A DNA stretch of 64,000 nt from Pyrus communis (taxonomy: Eukaryota; Streptophyta; Magnoliopsida; Rosales; Rosaceae). Below, piece by piece: positions 22,100 through 33,442 of this stretch. Location of the stretch: contig NC_084815.1 in the NCBI RefSeq assembly GCF_963583255.1, positions 14,989,724-15,053,723 of the forward strand, in the 5' to 3' direction. The notes under the pieces were generated by a model. That model was not told the DNA's origin and did not search any database. It saw only the letters and a list, made by a program, of their open reading frames with translations. The position numbers were made by a program, and so were the translations under genes. The stretch's first letter is position 1, and every line of letters begins with the position of its first letter.

Positions 22100-24655
22100 A
22101 TAATTTTTTTACTTGTGAAAATATATTTTTAGCTAATTGATTTTTTGTTTTACTTGAACTTGAAAAATTGCATAAGTATCAAAATTCTAGTTGTAATTTT
22201 AACATTGTTTTGGAATTAACCAATGCGGAATGTAATACCTGTATATGGTTGGAAGCTCCACACAAAATTTTAGTTATAACTTCAAAGCTGTAACAATAAA
22301 AAAATGAATAAAAAATAATAAAAAAAATCCAATCATCCCTCTCTTCTCACTTAAAATCTAGTCATCTCCTCTGAGAACCTCAATTCCACCACACCCACTA
22401 CATAACGGCAGTTGAAGCAGAGACACTTAACAAAGCGGTCTCCTTTCTTTCAAGCAGAAGCGGGAATGTTTGTGCAAACGTCGGTGAGAACAAAGTGAAC
22501 AAGTAGCTTGACTGTGGGAGATCCACAACATACTGCAAACTCGATCCTTCTCTCCTGCCATCGATCCTCCAGAGGGTCCCAATTTCCATTCCCATTGGTT
22601 TACTTTGATCCTCATATGAAATCTGCCACGGGGTCCCTATGAATAGGATGCTTCATCTGAAATCTAGTTTCAAGTTGCATACTTGTGAATAAAGGGAAGT
22701 TAATTTCTAACGGAATGGGGTTTCCGTTAGGGGCAAGGGCTGGAAAAAAAAAGCTTATTTCGTGTTGGGCTTTTAGCTCAGCCCATTGTGTTCAATGTTC
22801 ATAAGGCCTAATATAGAATAGTTGTGTCCTTATGATTAAATATGAAGCCCTTCTGGTTAAATAATAGTATAGGGTGGTTTTTGGTTAAATTAAACTTAGT
22901 CCAAGCCCTTTTCATTAAAGCTTCCTTTTGTTTTTTCCCTTACGCAATTATAATCTTTGAATCCAAGTCTTTCCAAGGGCCCTGTCCGAATTTTATAAGG
23001 GGAGCCTCCTTAAATAGTCTTCCAAAAAGTGTTATTTTTAGGCACTCATTTACTACATGCAATCTCTCTCTCAATAGAATGATCTGCGCATCTGCACTCT
23101 TACTAATAGGAACCTTTAGAACTGCTTCAGCTAGGACTATGGTGACTGGTCTGCATCCTCAAGGACTGTCTAATATGCTCTAGAGCCTCCCCTCCCAGCT
23201 ACATGCTAGGGTTTTTCCCAATGAATTAGTCAGGTTAACAAAAGAAACGGTAATCGTTACTTACTACACAAAACTCTCTCAAGTTCTCTTTTTATCTCTA
23301 CTACTTTTCAGACTTAGGCATCGAAGGCCCTCTAGCGAACATCCTCCCAGTTCAAGGTGTTCGTCAATTAGGCTAACAACGTTTATTCTTTTGTAGGTGA
23401 AATTTTGTCATATCAACCGTGTACGAAATTTACATTCACATGCCTCATTTTGTGAATCTTCAAATTTAGTAGTAGCTTGAATTCTTATGTTTTCATGCTT
23501 ATTTGCTAAAATTAGAAATCAAATCGCAATTTATATGAGTCGAACTTAAAACATTTGGCTTACAAATTAAAAAAAAATACCTCTAAGCTATAGTGCTAAA
23601 TTTCAATGTCGAATGACCAAATTATTACCAACATATTCGGTTTAATTTACGATTTAGACCTAAAATCGAACCAAACCGAGTTTTGGGACCAGACCTCTAA
23701 GATTTCAGTTTTCTGCCTTCCAGTTGAAGCTTTTCTTTTGGTGGCTCTGCAAACTCACTACAGAAGCCTGGTGTCAACATCATGAAGTTGGTGAGAGACC
23801 CTACAAAAAAACTAATTGAGCCGATGACTGCCTTTTATGGATTCTTTACAATTTACACTGACACGTAAGATGAAGCTTCTTCAGGCCTGCAAAGACCTAA
23901 TAAGAAACCCTAGCCAATATTATTTTGACTGCTTTTGTGACATTCTTCTGCACTTTATTTGACTAAGTATACAAGTGGAAATTCTTTATGTTTATGCACG
24001 TATACATATTTCTTAAACAAGAAAAGAATCCCGGCAGGGAAAATATTCACTTCATCAAGCCAACTGATTAAGATGCTCATTACTGCGGTTAAAAATTCAC
24101 GTTCGAGAAAGATCGAGCTTAATGTAATGGGTACAAACAAAAAGTAACAGATATATACACTTGTCCAAAGCCGTCAACAACACTTTTAGCTAAGCTATAG
24201 CTTGAAATGGACATCACTCCTACTCTCAAGTAGTGGGGAGACAAGGAGAATAAAACAATTATTTGCCGTAAACGAGGCCTACTACTGACTGGACAATTCA
24301 TAAGAAAGTTGAGTTAAATAGAGAATTTATACACATATGTTGTATCAGTAATTATAAGAAAATTGTCTACTGTCTATGTTTTAGTCAAACATTAGTTTAG
24401 ATAATATCGTTTGTTCAAAAAAATAAAAATAATAATATTCACCTCAACTTAACTAGTTATTTCAATCGAGATATCTTAACTCATATCCTTCTATATATCT
24501 TAATCACTTAACTTCAACTATCATCTACACAAATTTCTAGGTTAAATAGAGTTTTTTTTATGAAATACTGTAATATTGGGTCATTGTAACACCACGCGAG
24601 TCATGAGCATCATTTTTTTTATATGACAAATTTGTTCATTCCTCAAATGAATCTG
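22100..24655. other. intergenic sequence with a degraded LTR-like block
   Basis: No gene is supported. At about 23230-23400 the string GACTTAGGCATCGAAGGCCC, followed by GTTCAAGGTGTTCGTCAATT, resembles the R/U5 region of Tat/Ogre-type plant gypsy LTRs, and 22840-23200 may be the rest of a decayed LTR. At 22390-22600 two overlapping minus-strand ORFs show no motif. The remaining DNA is AT-rich and unassigned. Confidence 0.35.
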
Positions 24656-24861
24656 TAAGAGCAACTCCAGCGTTGGAGCCCTCCCCCCAGGCTATGCACT
24701 ATTCAATCCACCTAATGAACAGTAACTGCCCTTAATGAACAGTAATAGCCCTGGCAATAGCATTTGCATCTCCACCGTTACACTTCAATAGCCCTGGCAA
24801 TAGGCAATAAAATATTAGTATTTTATTTATTTATAAAATAATACAAAATAATTTTAATAGT

Positions 24862-25215
24862 AATATCGGATAAGATTTTTAATCGTTCTTGTTGCGCCAC
24901 GTGTCATTATCCGAAGTATTATTAAATACTACAAAATAATTTTATTTGTAATTTCGGATAAGATTTTTAATCGTTGTCGTTGCGCCACTTGTCATAAAAT
25001 CCGAAAAGACAATTATTAGGGATGGATTTCCGATAAATTTTTTAATCGTACTCGTTATGCCACGTGTCATTATCCGAAAATACAATTATTGGTGATGGAT
25101 TTCTAATAAGATTATTAACCAATCACATCGCGCCACATGTCATAATCTATTCACAATCTTTGAGGATAGATTTCCATCAGATTTTTAACTAATGACGGCA
25201 TGCCACGTGGCATTA
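24862..25215. repeat. left subterminal repeats carrying G-box-like sites
   Basis: Five diverged copies of about 70 bp share TTTTTAATCG followed by GCGCCACGTGTCATTATCCG. The cores are CCACGTG at 24897, CCACTTG near 24986, CCACGTG near 25061, CCACATG near 25134 and CCACGTG near 25202. One further GTGCCACGTGTCA lies near the other end at 28410. Subterminal repeats of this kind are usual binding sites for the element's own proteins. Confidence 0.75.
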
Positions 25216-25374
25216 TGTACAACCTAATCCTTTCTGAATCCTCCATATAATCCACCATCCATCCTCACAAATCTCACACCAATTTTCTCAAGATCTCTAT
25301 CATTATTCATAGTTGCAGCTTCCTTCTTCACAAAAATCTGTATCATTATTCATAGTTTCTGCTTCTTTCTTACA

Positions 25375-26782
25375 ATGTCTTCTTCTTCCTCAAGGATGAT
25401 GTGGGAACTCGATCAGGAAGAGGAAGAATTGTTTAACCAATTAGAAGTAATGTTCAATCACCAGGGGGCAAAAAATGAGAGGGAAGAGGATGAGGAGCGT
25501 AGAAGGAGAGATGACGAAGTAAGAATGGGCAGAGCCTCACATTCTCGTCGAGTCATCCAAGCTATGGCTCAGATCTGCAGGCCCAGCCGTTTCGGAAACC
25601 TTGATAGAAGCAGGCAACGACGAGGTATGGAACTCTTGGATGATTATTTTGTTCCTAATAGTGCATTCCCTGATACGTACTTTAGACGTCGTTTTAGAAT
25701 GGAATGACATTTGTTTAACAAAATCATGATTGCTGTTTGCAACCATGATTCTTACTTTCTGTAAAAGAAAGATGCTTTTGGTGCTATGGGTCTACTGCCT
25801 GAGCAAAAAATTACTGCTGCCTTGCGGATGCTTGCATATGGAGCATCTGCAGACCAAGTGGATGAGATAACGAGGATGAGGAAATCAACCATTCTTGAGT
25901 CCCTGATGAGGTTTTGCGGAGCAATCGAATCTATCTACACCGTTGAGTACCTTCGCAAACCTACAAACATGGACTTGGAATGGCTGTTGAAGAAGGTCGA
26001 GATGTGTGGTTTCCTGGGACGATTGGAAACATTGATTGTATGCACTGGACGTGGAAAAACTGTCCAAGTGCATGGCAAGACGCTTATGGGGACAGAAAAT
26101 GAGCAAAAAGTATCATTCTGGAGGCGGTGGCATCTTTTGATACATGGATTTGGCACGCCTTTTTCGGGGTCCCGGGAGCTCAAAATGACATCAACGTCCT
26201 TACCCAATCCCCAGTGTTCAACGATGTCCTGCAAGGAAAGGCACCAAAAGTCACGTATGAGGTCAGCGAACGTATGTACGACGGGCCATACTACCTAGCT
26301 GACGACATTTACCCGCGATGTCAACATTTGTCAAAACAGTGCCACATCCACGAAGTGCAAAGGAAAAACACTTTGCAAGCTGTCAAGAGGGGTGCAGGAA
26401 GGATGTGGAGCGTTGTTTCGGAATCCTCCAAACTCGCTGGGCGATCGTCAGGGGTGCTGCCAGATTGTTTGATGTAGAGTCGCTTCGATCCATCATGATG
26501 GCGTGCATCATTCTTCACAACATGATTGTGGAAGATGAGTACGATTATGAAGCCGTTGATGAATATGAGCCCGACACGATGAACAATTCAAGAACACGTA
26601 TATATTGTGTTCATGACGCCACCGATGAGCCCGTGCAACATGAGCCATTACAAAGGGATGGACGTTACAATGAAAGGCTCATTCAACGATATACTGCATT
26701 TCAAATGCCAGACATGCACAATGCCCAGCAAATTGACTTGATAGAGCACCAGTGGGCATTGAAACAAGCTGAAGATAATTAA
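25375..26782 (+). pseudogene. PIF/Harbinger DDE transposase, decayed
   Basis: Starts MSSSSSRMMWELDQEEEEL and continues through PDTYFRRRFRM and EQKITAALRMLAYGASADQVDE to a DDE_Tnp_4 catalytic core. The triad is visible as [15 protein letters not shown] (first Asp, about 26030), PGAQNDINVL (second Asp, about 26175) and RKDVERCFGILQTRWAIV (Glu, about 26400), ending LRSIMMACIILHNMIVEDE. The catalytic residues remain but the frame is broken: TGA at 25705 where RRFRMER is expected, TAA at 25762, a shift near 26020, TGA at 26098, and another shift near 26300. Two of the stops fit C-to-T change of an Arg or Gln codon. The nuclease would cut at TWA targets together with the ORF1 protein. The call is firm; function is lost. 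Confidence 0.9.
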
Positions 26783-27094
26783 GTTCATTTAGTGTGTTTT
26801 TTTGAATTTGGTATGTTTATGTTATTTTATTTGGTGTGTTTTATTATTTGGTATGTTTATGTAATTTTTTTAGTGAGTTTTTAATTATTCCGTATGCTTA
26901 TGTAATTTTAGTATAAATATTTTTTAGTGTGTTTTTATCATTTCAATAAATATTCTCTTAGTATAAATAACTTACCAAATTAATTTGAATAAATATTCAA
27001 TAAATTGGAAACAACATAAATAATACAAACAATAAATAATAAATTACAACCCAAAGTGATTAGAAAATTATGGGCTCCGATTACAAAAAGTACT

Positions 27095-28156
27095 TTATTC
27101 ATCATCACTTAACCAATTTGTGGTGCTAGGATGATCTTCTCTTGTGGTGCTAGGACCATCTTGGCTTGCTATCGCTTCTCTTGCACGCCTCCTTTGCACC
27201 ACGTCCGCTTTCTCTGACTTCCAAAAAAATTTAGAATTTGGAGACTTCCCTTCTAAAGGCGTGTTCATAATCTCACGATCTCGTTGAGCCCATCTTTCTT
27301 CTCTAACATGTTCCGTTTCTTGCCTAAGTAGCTCTCTTTCTCTCTCATTAGCCTGAAATTCTTTCTCAATAGTTGCAGCTTTTGCGTCCTCTCTAGCCTT
27401 ATCAGCCTCATATTTCGCCAGTTCCATGAACTTTGCATAATCATTCTTGGAAGCACTCCCTTTTCTCTTTGAAGCCTTCTTACCTTGAGGCCTAATTGGA
27501 TAACGGGTCGAACCCGACGCTTGTTCAGGGGGGCGTTTCGGGCGCTTCTTCTGCATCATCTTCATGAACATGCGAGACATGATCGGGTGTAGAGTGTAGA
27601 GGGGTGCTATTCATGTGCACTTCTGGACCGACTGGCACAACTCTAAATTTAGGACAATCTTTGACAATATTCCAACATTCCCACCGGTTGAATGATTTAT
27701 TTTTGCTTTTGGTTTTGGCAGCGTACCAAGCTTGTGCTTGAAGTTCCTACACAATACGGGAGAAGAAATAATTATAATGAAAATAAGTAACAAATAAATA
27801 ATAAATTATGTAGGTAACAAATAAATAATACAAACAATAAATTATAATGTAAATTTGGGTATCAAATAAATAATATATTGTTACCTGATCCGAGTAATTT
27901 TCCCCACTTCGAATATTACTACTAGCTTGTGCCAAGGCGTCTCTCCACGTACTAAACGATTGGCTAAGTAATTTCCAAGGACTGGACATCGATTCTTTGG
28001 TTCTTTTCCCACCAGATAATTGGTATGAATAAGACTCCATATTTCTCGCAACTGCATCTCATTACCCGTAAGCGAACTATGAGTAACTTCAACCCAGCTA
28101 GTACACAACGCAACATCTTCAATAAGCGACAAATTCGTACCTGCACCAGTGGTCAT
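27095..28156 (-). pseudogene. PIF/Harbinger ORF1 (Myb/trihelix-like), decayed
   Basis: Two exons on the minus strand. Exon 1 runs 28156-27885, start ATG at 28156, with SLIEDVALCTSWVEVTHSSL giving the Myb/SANT-like helix and WKLLSQSFSTWRDALAQASS after a frameshift near 28020. Exon 2 runs 27746-27095 and includes SFNRWECWNIVKDCPKF, a basic GKKASKRKGS segment, and a charged helical tail rich in Glu and Arg (FQANERERELLRQETEHVRE). The intron 27884-27747 has GT..AG ends. A second frameshift falls in a C6 run near 27535. The arrangement matches the 'NAM-associated C-terminal' proteins encoded beside Pong-type transposases, which bind the subterminal DNA. It converges with the transposase gene, and about 310 bases separate the two ends. 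Confidence 0.8.
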
Positions 28157-28489
28157 TTTGTTGAAAAAAAATGGATTCAAACTTTGAGACAAAGAAAGGA
28201 ATGTGATTGAAAGTAGTTGAGAAAATATGAAATTGTTGTGTAAGGTAGATGATAATGAGAAGGTATTTTATAGAAAAGTAAAAACAATTTTTTTTAAAAA
28301 AATTTCAGATTTTTTTTTGAATTTTTTTGAATTTTTTTAAATTTTTATTCAATTAATTAATCTCTGCCGTTGGATATAAAAAAATTTGAATTCCAACACT
28401 CCAGATTGTGCCACGTGTCACAACGGTAACTTTTCTTAATTTTAGAACTATTTTTTCTTTTATTTTTTTATTTATAAACCATATTAATA

Positions 28490-28635
28490 TCCACCGTTGA
28501 TCTCAGATCGAACGGTGGATATTAAATAAGACTTTTTTTATTTTTTTTTACCGTTGAGATCGAACGGTCCAAATTAAATATCCGTTGAGATCGAATAGTC
28601 CAAATTAAATATCCGTTGAGATCGAACGGATCATG
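28490..28635. repeat. right subterminal CCGTTGAGATCGAACGG repeats and palindrome
   Basis: ATATCCACCGTTGATC and its complement GATCGAACGGTGGATAT form a hairpin with only TCA between the arms. Three direct copies of CCGTTGAGATCGAA follow at about 28550, 28580 and 28612. They probably serve as binding or folding elements of the transposon's right end. Confidence 0.75.
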
Positions 28636-28684
28636 GGAAGCCATGTGGCTTCCCAACGGTAACTGAAAAACTTAATTTTTTTTT

Positions 28685-28791
28685 TTAATTTGTGTCGGCG
28701 ACGCGCCCCCACGCGCGAGCGGGGTGCACGCGCCTGACACAAAAAAAATTAAATAATGCCTAACGCTAGGCTGACGTCAGTGCTGACGTCA
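28685..28791. promoter_or_regulatory. GC-rich palindrome and paired TGACGTCA sites
   Basis: TGTGTCGGCGACGCG and its imperfect complement CACGCGCCTGACACA (28691-28741) flank a C/G-rich loop. Shortly after, two perfect TGACGTCA palindromes lie at 28772-28779 and 28784-28791, four bases apart. TGACGTCA is the core bound by plant bZIP proteins of the TGA type. The GC content is far above the rest of the element. Confidence 0.55.
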
Positions 28792-28950
28792 CATGGCCTC
28801 AGGCTCTCGGGCTGGCAATTCTCCACAGGTCCGGAGCTCGGGCCTCCACCTTCACTCAGGCTTGCCCACGCTGGAGCCGGTCCACGAGGCCTCGGGCCCC
28901 TGTTCTCTCCCCCGTCCCCCGAGCAAATGCCCATGTTGGGCTTGCTCTAA

Positions 28951-29106
28951 ATGATATTCCCCGTTTCTTTCGATCTTAAATGTTTGTTTTATGTCACGGA
29001 AGCCAATTTAATTAGTTTCAAAGCATTAGTTTCATCAAAACATATATATGCGAAGTATATACATAGGATTAGTTTTGGGGTCTGAACAATCATACAATAA
29101 TCATGT
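28951..29106. other. short unique spacer between two transposons
   Basis: About 155 bases without repeats or coding signal, between the Harbinger element and the Copia element. It ends in CATGT, the Copia target duplication. Confidence 0.6.
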
Positions 29107-29476
29107 TGTTGAAAATAATAGTGGGTAATGAATGCCCACTTAGAAACTGAAGACATTGGGTAGATTTTCAATGTCCATAAAATTAATCTTGACTTGGGAG
29201 ATGAAGGAAGATTATATTGTCAAAGATGTGTGCTTGGAGTTGCTCTATAAATAGAGCACTCTGTATGCTTTCAATAGAGAGCAGAGAAAGAAAGAGAGGA
29301 AGAGGAGAGGAGAGAATAAATAGAGTTATCTTTGTACTCCTATTATTCCAAATTATAATGAAAGCACCACTGCTGCCCGAGGACGTACTCCAGTCACACT
29401 GACTGTAGAGGAACCTCGTAAATTTTGTGTCTTATTTTATTTATTCCACTGCACACACACCGTCGATTTTATAACA
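29107..29476 (+). repeat. 5' LTR of the Copia derivative
   Basis: Begins TGTTGAAAATAATAG and ends TTATAACA. The TATA box at 29246-29253 sits inside the perfect inverted repeat TGCTCTATAAATAGAGCA. The next bases, CGTTATCATCATGAG, occupy the primer-binding position. Confidence 0.92.
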
Positions 29477-30299
29477 CGTTATCATCATGAGAAGCTCTCA
29501 TGTCAGTGGAAAGCACAACACCATAAATCCGGTGAAGCACTATCCACCTCTCACCTCCGTCATCTAAAATCTCACAGAATAAAAGGTATGTCCATTTTTC
29601 GTCTCTCCCACTGCACCAGAAGCGCCCCACCGAATTCCAGTGAGAATTGAAATTTACGACCTGAAGTCGTCATGAGATGAGAAAACTCGTACCTGACAAC
29701 TAGTTTCCAAAGATCTAGAAGAATCTCATCAGACTTGGAAACCCAGATCACGTTGTTTTCGACGGATCTTGAGAACTCCCATGAATACTTGGTTGTTTGA
29801 GATGGTGATGGCAATAATGAATCCACACAGGCATCCCTCTCTTGTGCCTCCGTCAACCCCACTGTCATCTATGTCTCTATAGGGAGGTTATTGCTTAACG
29901 ATGCCATGTTCCTTGGGTCATGCAAGAACAACGCTAGTCTCTAGTAGCCTTTTGGATTGAATTGAATTTGGGCAACCTCCATAACTACCCAGCTGGCCTT
30001 GTGTTTCGAGACTGGCAGAGACAGAGAAGGGAAAAAAAATAATAGAAAAGGGGGATTGATGGAATGGCAAGGCACATGTGAAGAAGAAAAAAAAGGATGT
30101 TGACTGCAACCTAAGAAAAATATATATAAAAGGATTTGAATGGTGCATGGCACCATTTGGTCAACATAATATAAATGGTTTCTATTGGTGCATGGCACCA
30201 TGCTGCAGAAATAAGAAAAGTAACAATAATAAGGTTTGAATAAGTGCTGACAAAAGAAAGAAAAATAATAAATAAAAGGAGGTATGATACTTCTTGTTA

Positions 30300-30690
30300 T
30301 TTATGTGAATTGGTGTTGGTTTAAAACCCTTTCACAAGTTCTATTTACTTTAAAGCAATTTATTTATCATGGACGGTTTTACCGCCTACTGCTTTAAGTT
30401 TTGATTTATGTGAATGGTGCTGAATTAAAGCCCTTGTCACAAGCTTTATTTACTTAAATGCAATTTATTCATTATGGCTGGAATTACCGCATATTGCTTT
30501 AATTTATTTATTGTATTTCTTTTTGTTACAATAAGTATATACAGGACCTGAAGTTCCTTGATCAGATTAGAACATGCAGTTTCTTGATCCTCATCATATA
30601 AAAATGATTGGACCTGAAGTTCCATCATACAAAAAGATCGGGCATAAAGTCCCTTGATCCTCAAGATCAGGACACGAAGTTCCTTGATGA
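30300..30690. repeat. duplications in the Copia derivative leader
   Basis: A segment of about 95 bases with a TTATGTGAAT start and a TACCGC...TGCTTTAA end occurs twice in tandem (about 30300-30390 and 30404-30500). Downstream, GACCTGAAGTTCCTTGATC-like strings recur at about 30545, 30610 and 30670. These are leader repeats where gag would be expected. Confidence 0.6.
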
Positions 30691-30787
30691 GTACCTTAAG
30701 TTTGAAGAGCTAAAGTGCCTCAACTTAATTGCAATAAAAGCCATAAGAGTCTCAGTCTACAGACTATTAAATAAGGACCAGAAGTTC

Positions 30788-32760
30788 CTCATGTCCATAC
30801 TCAAAATGGTTTAGCAGAAGCATTTATTAAGCGGATGAAATTGATTACCCGCGCTCTGCTCATGAAAATGAAATTGCCAATTTTCTACATAAGGACATGT
30901 CATTTTACATGATGCATTATTGATTTGGTTGATGCCTGTTGACAACCATCAATACTTCTCAGTACAACTCGTGTTTGGGAACCAGCCAAACATTATACAT
31001 TTACAAGTTTTTGGTTGTGTTATCTATGTACCTATTGCACTGCCACAATATACTGAAATGAAGCATCATTGCGGATTAGGCATTGATGTTGAACATCATC
31101 TATCATTCAATATTTAAAACCCTTGACTGGGGATATATTTACCACGTGGTTTGCGGACTGTCATTTTGATAAGACAATTTTTCCCGCCGTTAGGGGGAGA
31201 AAATAACTTCGTTTCAGAAGAACGATGAGAAAATATCATTCCAGAAGAATGATGAGAAAAGACCGTTCCAGAAGAACGAATAGAATTTGTCTTATTTTGA
31301 TTCATGAAGCAATCAATATACAAACGAAGTGAGAATAATTGAATGATGCAACGATATGCAAATCAAATGCCAGATACATTTAATGATGCAACGAATGTCA
31401 CATATACTTGCTGCAAGTGTGCCTACAAGAATTAATGTCCATGTTGGACAAAATAATATGGCAACAAATGATTTATCTGTTGCACGCCTGAAGCGTGGCA
31501 GACCCTCAAACTCAAAAGGTTCAGTCATTCGAAAGAAGAAGAATATGGCACTACTGAACTATTGCATTCTCGAAGCATAACTGTCGCATGCCAGACGCAT
31601 GACAGTTGCCGCAAGGATACTTGTTCCGAAAAGGTCAATCCGCGGACATGGGAATATTGATGTCTCATGCATGAAGCATGATAGACGTATAGGTTCCAAT
31701 GACTCAACTCCCGAAGTGGAGATTAAAATCCAAGCTCTATAATGCTCAAGATGAGGTTATGATCCGCATTCTCTAAATTATGACTATCCTGGAAGAGATA
31801 GTGTAATGCCCTTGAAGAGGCAATGAATATCCCAAAAGAAATGAAAAACTTTTATGCATGCACATGTACATGAGAATATGGGATCACAGATTGATGATAA
31901 CCAATGGTAATTTTGGTTTTTACAAGTAGCTACTAAATTCATCAATGAGCTGTGGCGATATTGAGTCCCGTTCTTTTTCCATCAACAAAATTATGGGCCA
32001 AAATGGATAAAGGCAATTCCACTACAATTTTGTAAGAACGTGGAAAAATAGACCTATATACTTGGATACAATACAAATAGCCAAAAGATGTTGAACCTAG
32101 AAGGTTACATATGGGCATTTAGAATACCGTGAAATACACTCACATGATATGACACAAGATTGTAAAGGAGTTTATATGAATGGAGAATTATATACGAAGG
32201 GTTATGCATCGCCCACATCATATCTCCATAAGTAAATCCCTCAAATATACCTGGGAGCGAATTGCTCTGTATAAATTCTAAAGGAAAATGTGTCATGAAA
32301 TGTAGAAAATCCCTGAAGGATTCAAATTGCTTGAAGTAAGCCCCGGAAGGGTAAAGCATTAAATATGTACTCAATACCAATGGATGATATAAGTTGCCTT
32401 AGTGAGTACTTTCATTATGGTATTGTTGCAACATACTAAAATCTCTTGCAAGAGTTGATGATATTAAATTAGGACTCCCGAAGAGTCAAGAAAGATTATA
32501 AAGTGTTGAGAGAAATATTGTCTCGAACTACAGAATCGAACAATATGCCAACACGAATCTTATCCATGATGTTTATGACATTAAAGAATCATATGGATTG
32601 AAGATTTTGAGTTGAATACTCAAATGATTTATACACTAAGAATGATCATTTATCTTCGCGAGGGGTAAAGATAAATTGATATTTGGTCCAGAAGTACCAC
32701 ATCTTAGTGAAATATATGCTTTATTGTATTTAACACAATACACTGAATGAAATAAAGTTT
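30788..32760 (+). pseudogene. Copia integrase and reverse transcriptase remnants
   Basis: At 30788 the sequence CATACTCAAAATGGTTTAGC encodes HTQNGLAEA, the end of the Copia integrase core, and aligns with 41900 of the second Copia element. The hinge with GVTGDIF-like residues and the AGGGGGAGAAAA stretch (31185) follow. Toward 32640-32750 the sequence aligns with the reverse transcriptase/RNase H junction (ALLYLTQYTE). Stops and frameshifts are frequent throughout, and RNase H is missing. No single ORF exceeds about 75 codons. Confidence 0.65.
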
Positions 32761-32824
32761 ATATATTAATATCTCCGAGAAATTACATACACATGAGTTA
32801 AAACAAACAAATAAGAGGGAACCT

Positions 32825-33442
32825 TCACAAAGGTTGCTCATGTGAAGCCTCAGTACTCGGAAGTACCCCAGAAGGGGGAGACACCAGAAGTTGATTATTT
32901 GGAGTCTCAATACTTGGTGGAACTCCAAACAGCTGAGATAATGGATGTCTTTGAAATAAAGACTCGAACACCCGATTGTCATTTTGAGTCCGACCTTTAG
33001 ATTCTAGTAGCTGGTCGAGCTTTCTTTTCATGCTCGTAGAGTAATTATTTGCAAGCATGTGTAACACTCTATTCTCATGCTTGAGCCCTCTAATCTCTTG
33101 TTTAAGACTTGCAACCTCAACCATTAATGATTCAACTTGGTGAGTTCGAGCAAGTAGGTGTTGGCCCATATTGGATACAGAGCCTACACATTGAACACTG
33201 AGAGCCAATGAGTTTTGAACGGCTGCCTCATCAGACCGGTTTGAAAGGATTCTATTATCCTTTGGAGTGAGAAGATTCCTGGCTACCACTGTAGCGGTTA
33301 TGTTATTCTTCATCACAGAGTCCCCAACCATAAGAGGACCATTAGAATATGAGAAGGACGGGCGCCATATGTTATCCTAACGCTGCTCGTCTGTATCAAT
33401 CTTGAAACTCAAATCTAAGCAAATGTTAGATGGGCAAGCCAT
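32825..33442 (-). CDS. antisense coiled-coil ORF inside the Copia derivative
   Basis: The minus-strand ORF starts at ATG 33442 (MACPSNICLDLSFKIDTDEQ), has one in-frame TAG at about 33377, and continues open to the stop at 32825. That is about 205 codons, or 168 from the next start after the stop. The middle is a clear coiled coil (VESLMVEVASLKQEIRGLKH, then ENRVLHML). The tail is proline-rich with PPSGVLPSTEA. No enzymatic motif is visible. I recall similar antisense proteins annotated as hypothetical in LTR elements of woody dicots, but this was not searched. A minus-strand TATA-like TTTTATAGAGATATC lies about 100 bases upstream. The TAG could be a mutated Gln codon. It may be a captured host gene or an element-specific accessory gene. 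Confidence 0.55.

Larger units (their letters stand above)
24659..28947. mobile_element. complete PIF/Harbinger DNA transposon, genes decayed
   Basis: The ends are GAGCAACTCCAGCGTTGGAG on the left and, inverted on the right, GAGCAAGCCCAACATGGGCA. The 3-bp duplication TAA lies outside each end (24656-24658 and 28948-28950). The 4289-bp interior holds a DDE transposase on the plus strand and a Myb/SANT-like ORF1 on the minus strand, converging tail to tail, as in Pong/PIF elements. Both genes carry stops and frameshifts, so the copy is probably immobile on its own but has the binding ends to be moved in trans. Confidence 0.9.

Noticed and set aside
22398..22615. two overlapping minus-strand ORFs
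   Set aside because: No motif, alternative start codons and no supporting context.
25885..26234. minus-strand ORFs opposite the transposase
   Set aside because: They are frame shadows of a clearly recognised DDE transposase.
28749..28950. Pro/Gly-rich ORFs on both strands at the transposon right end
   Set aside because: They arise from GC-rich palindromic DNA with no stops. No homology pattern or start context.
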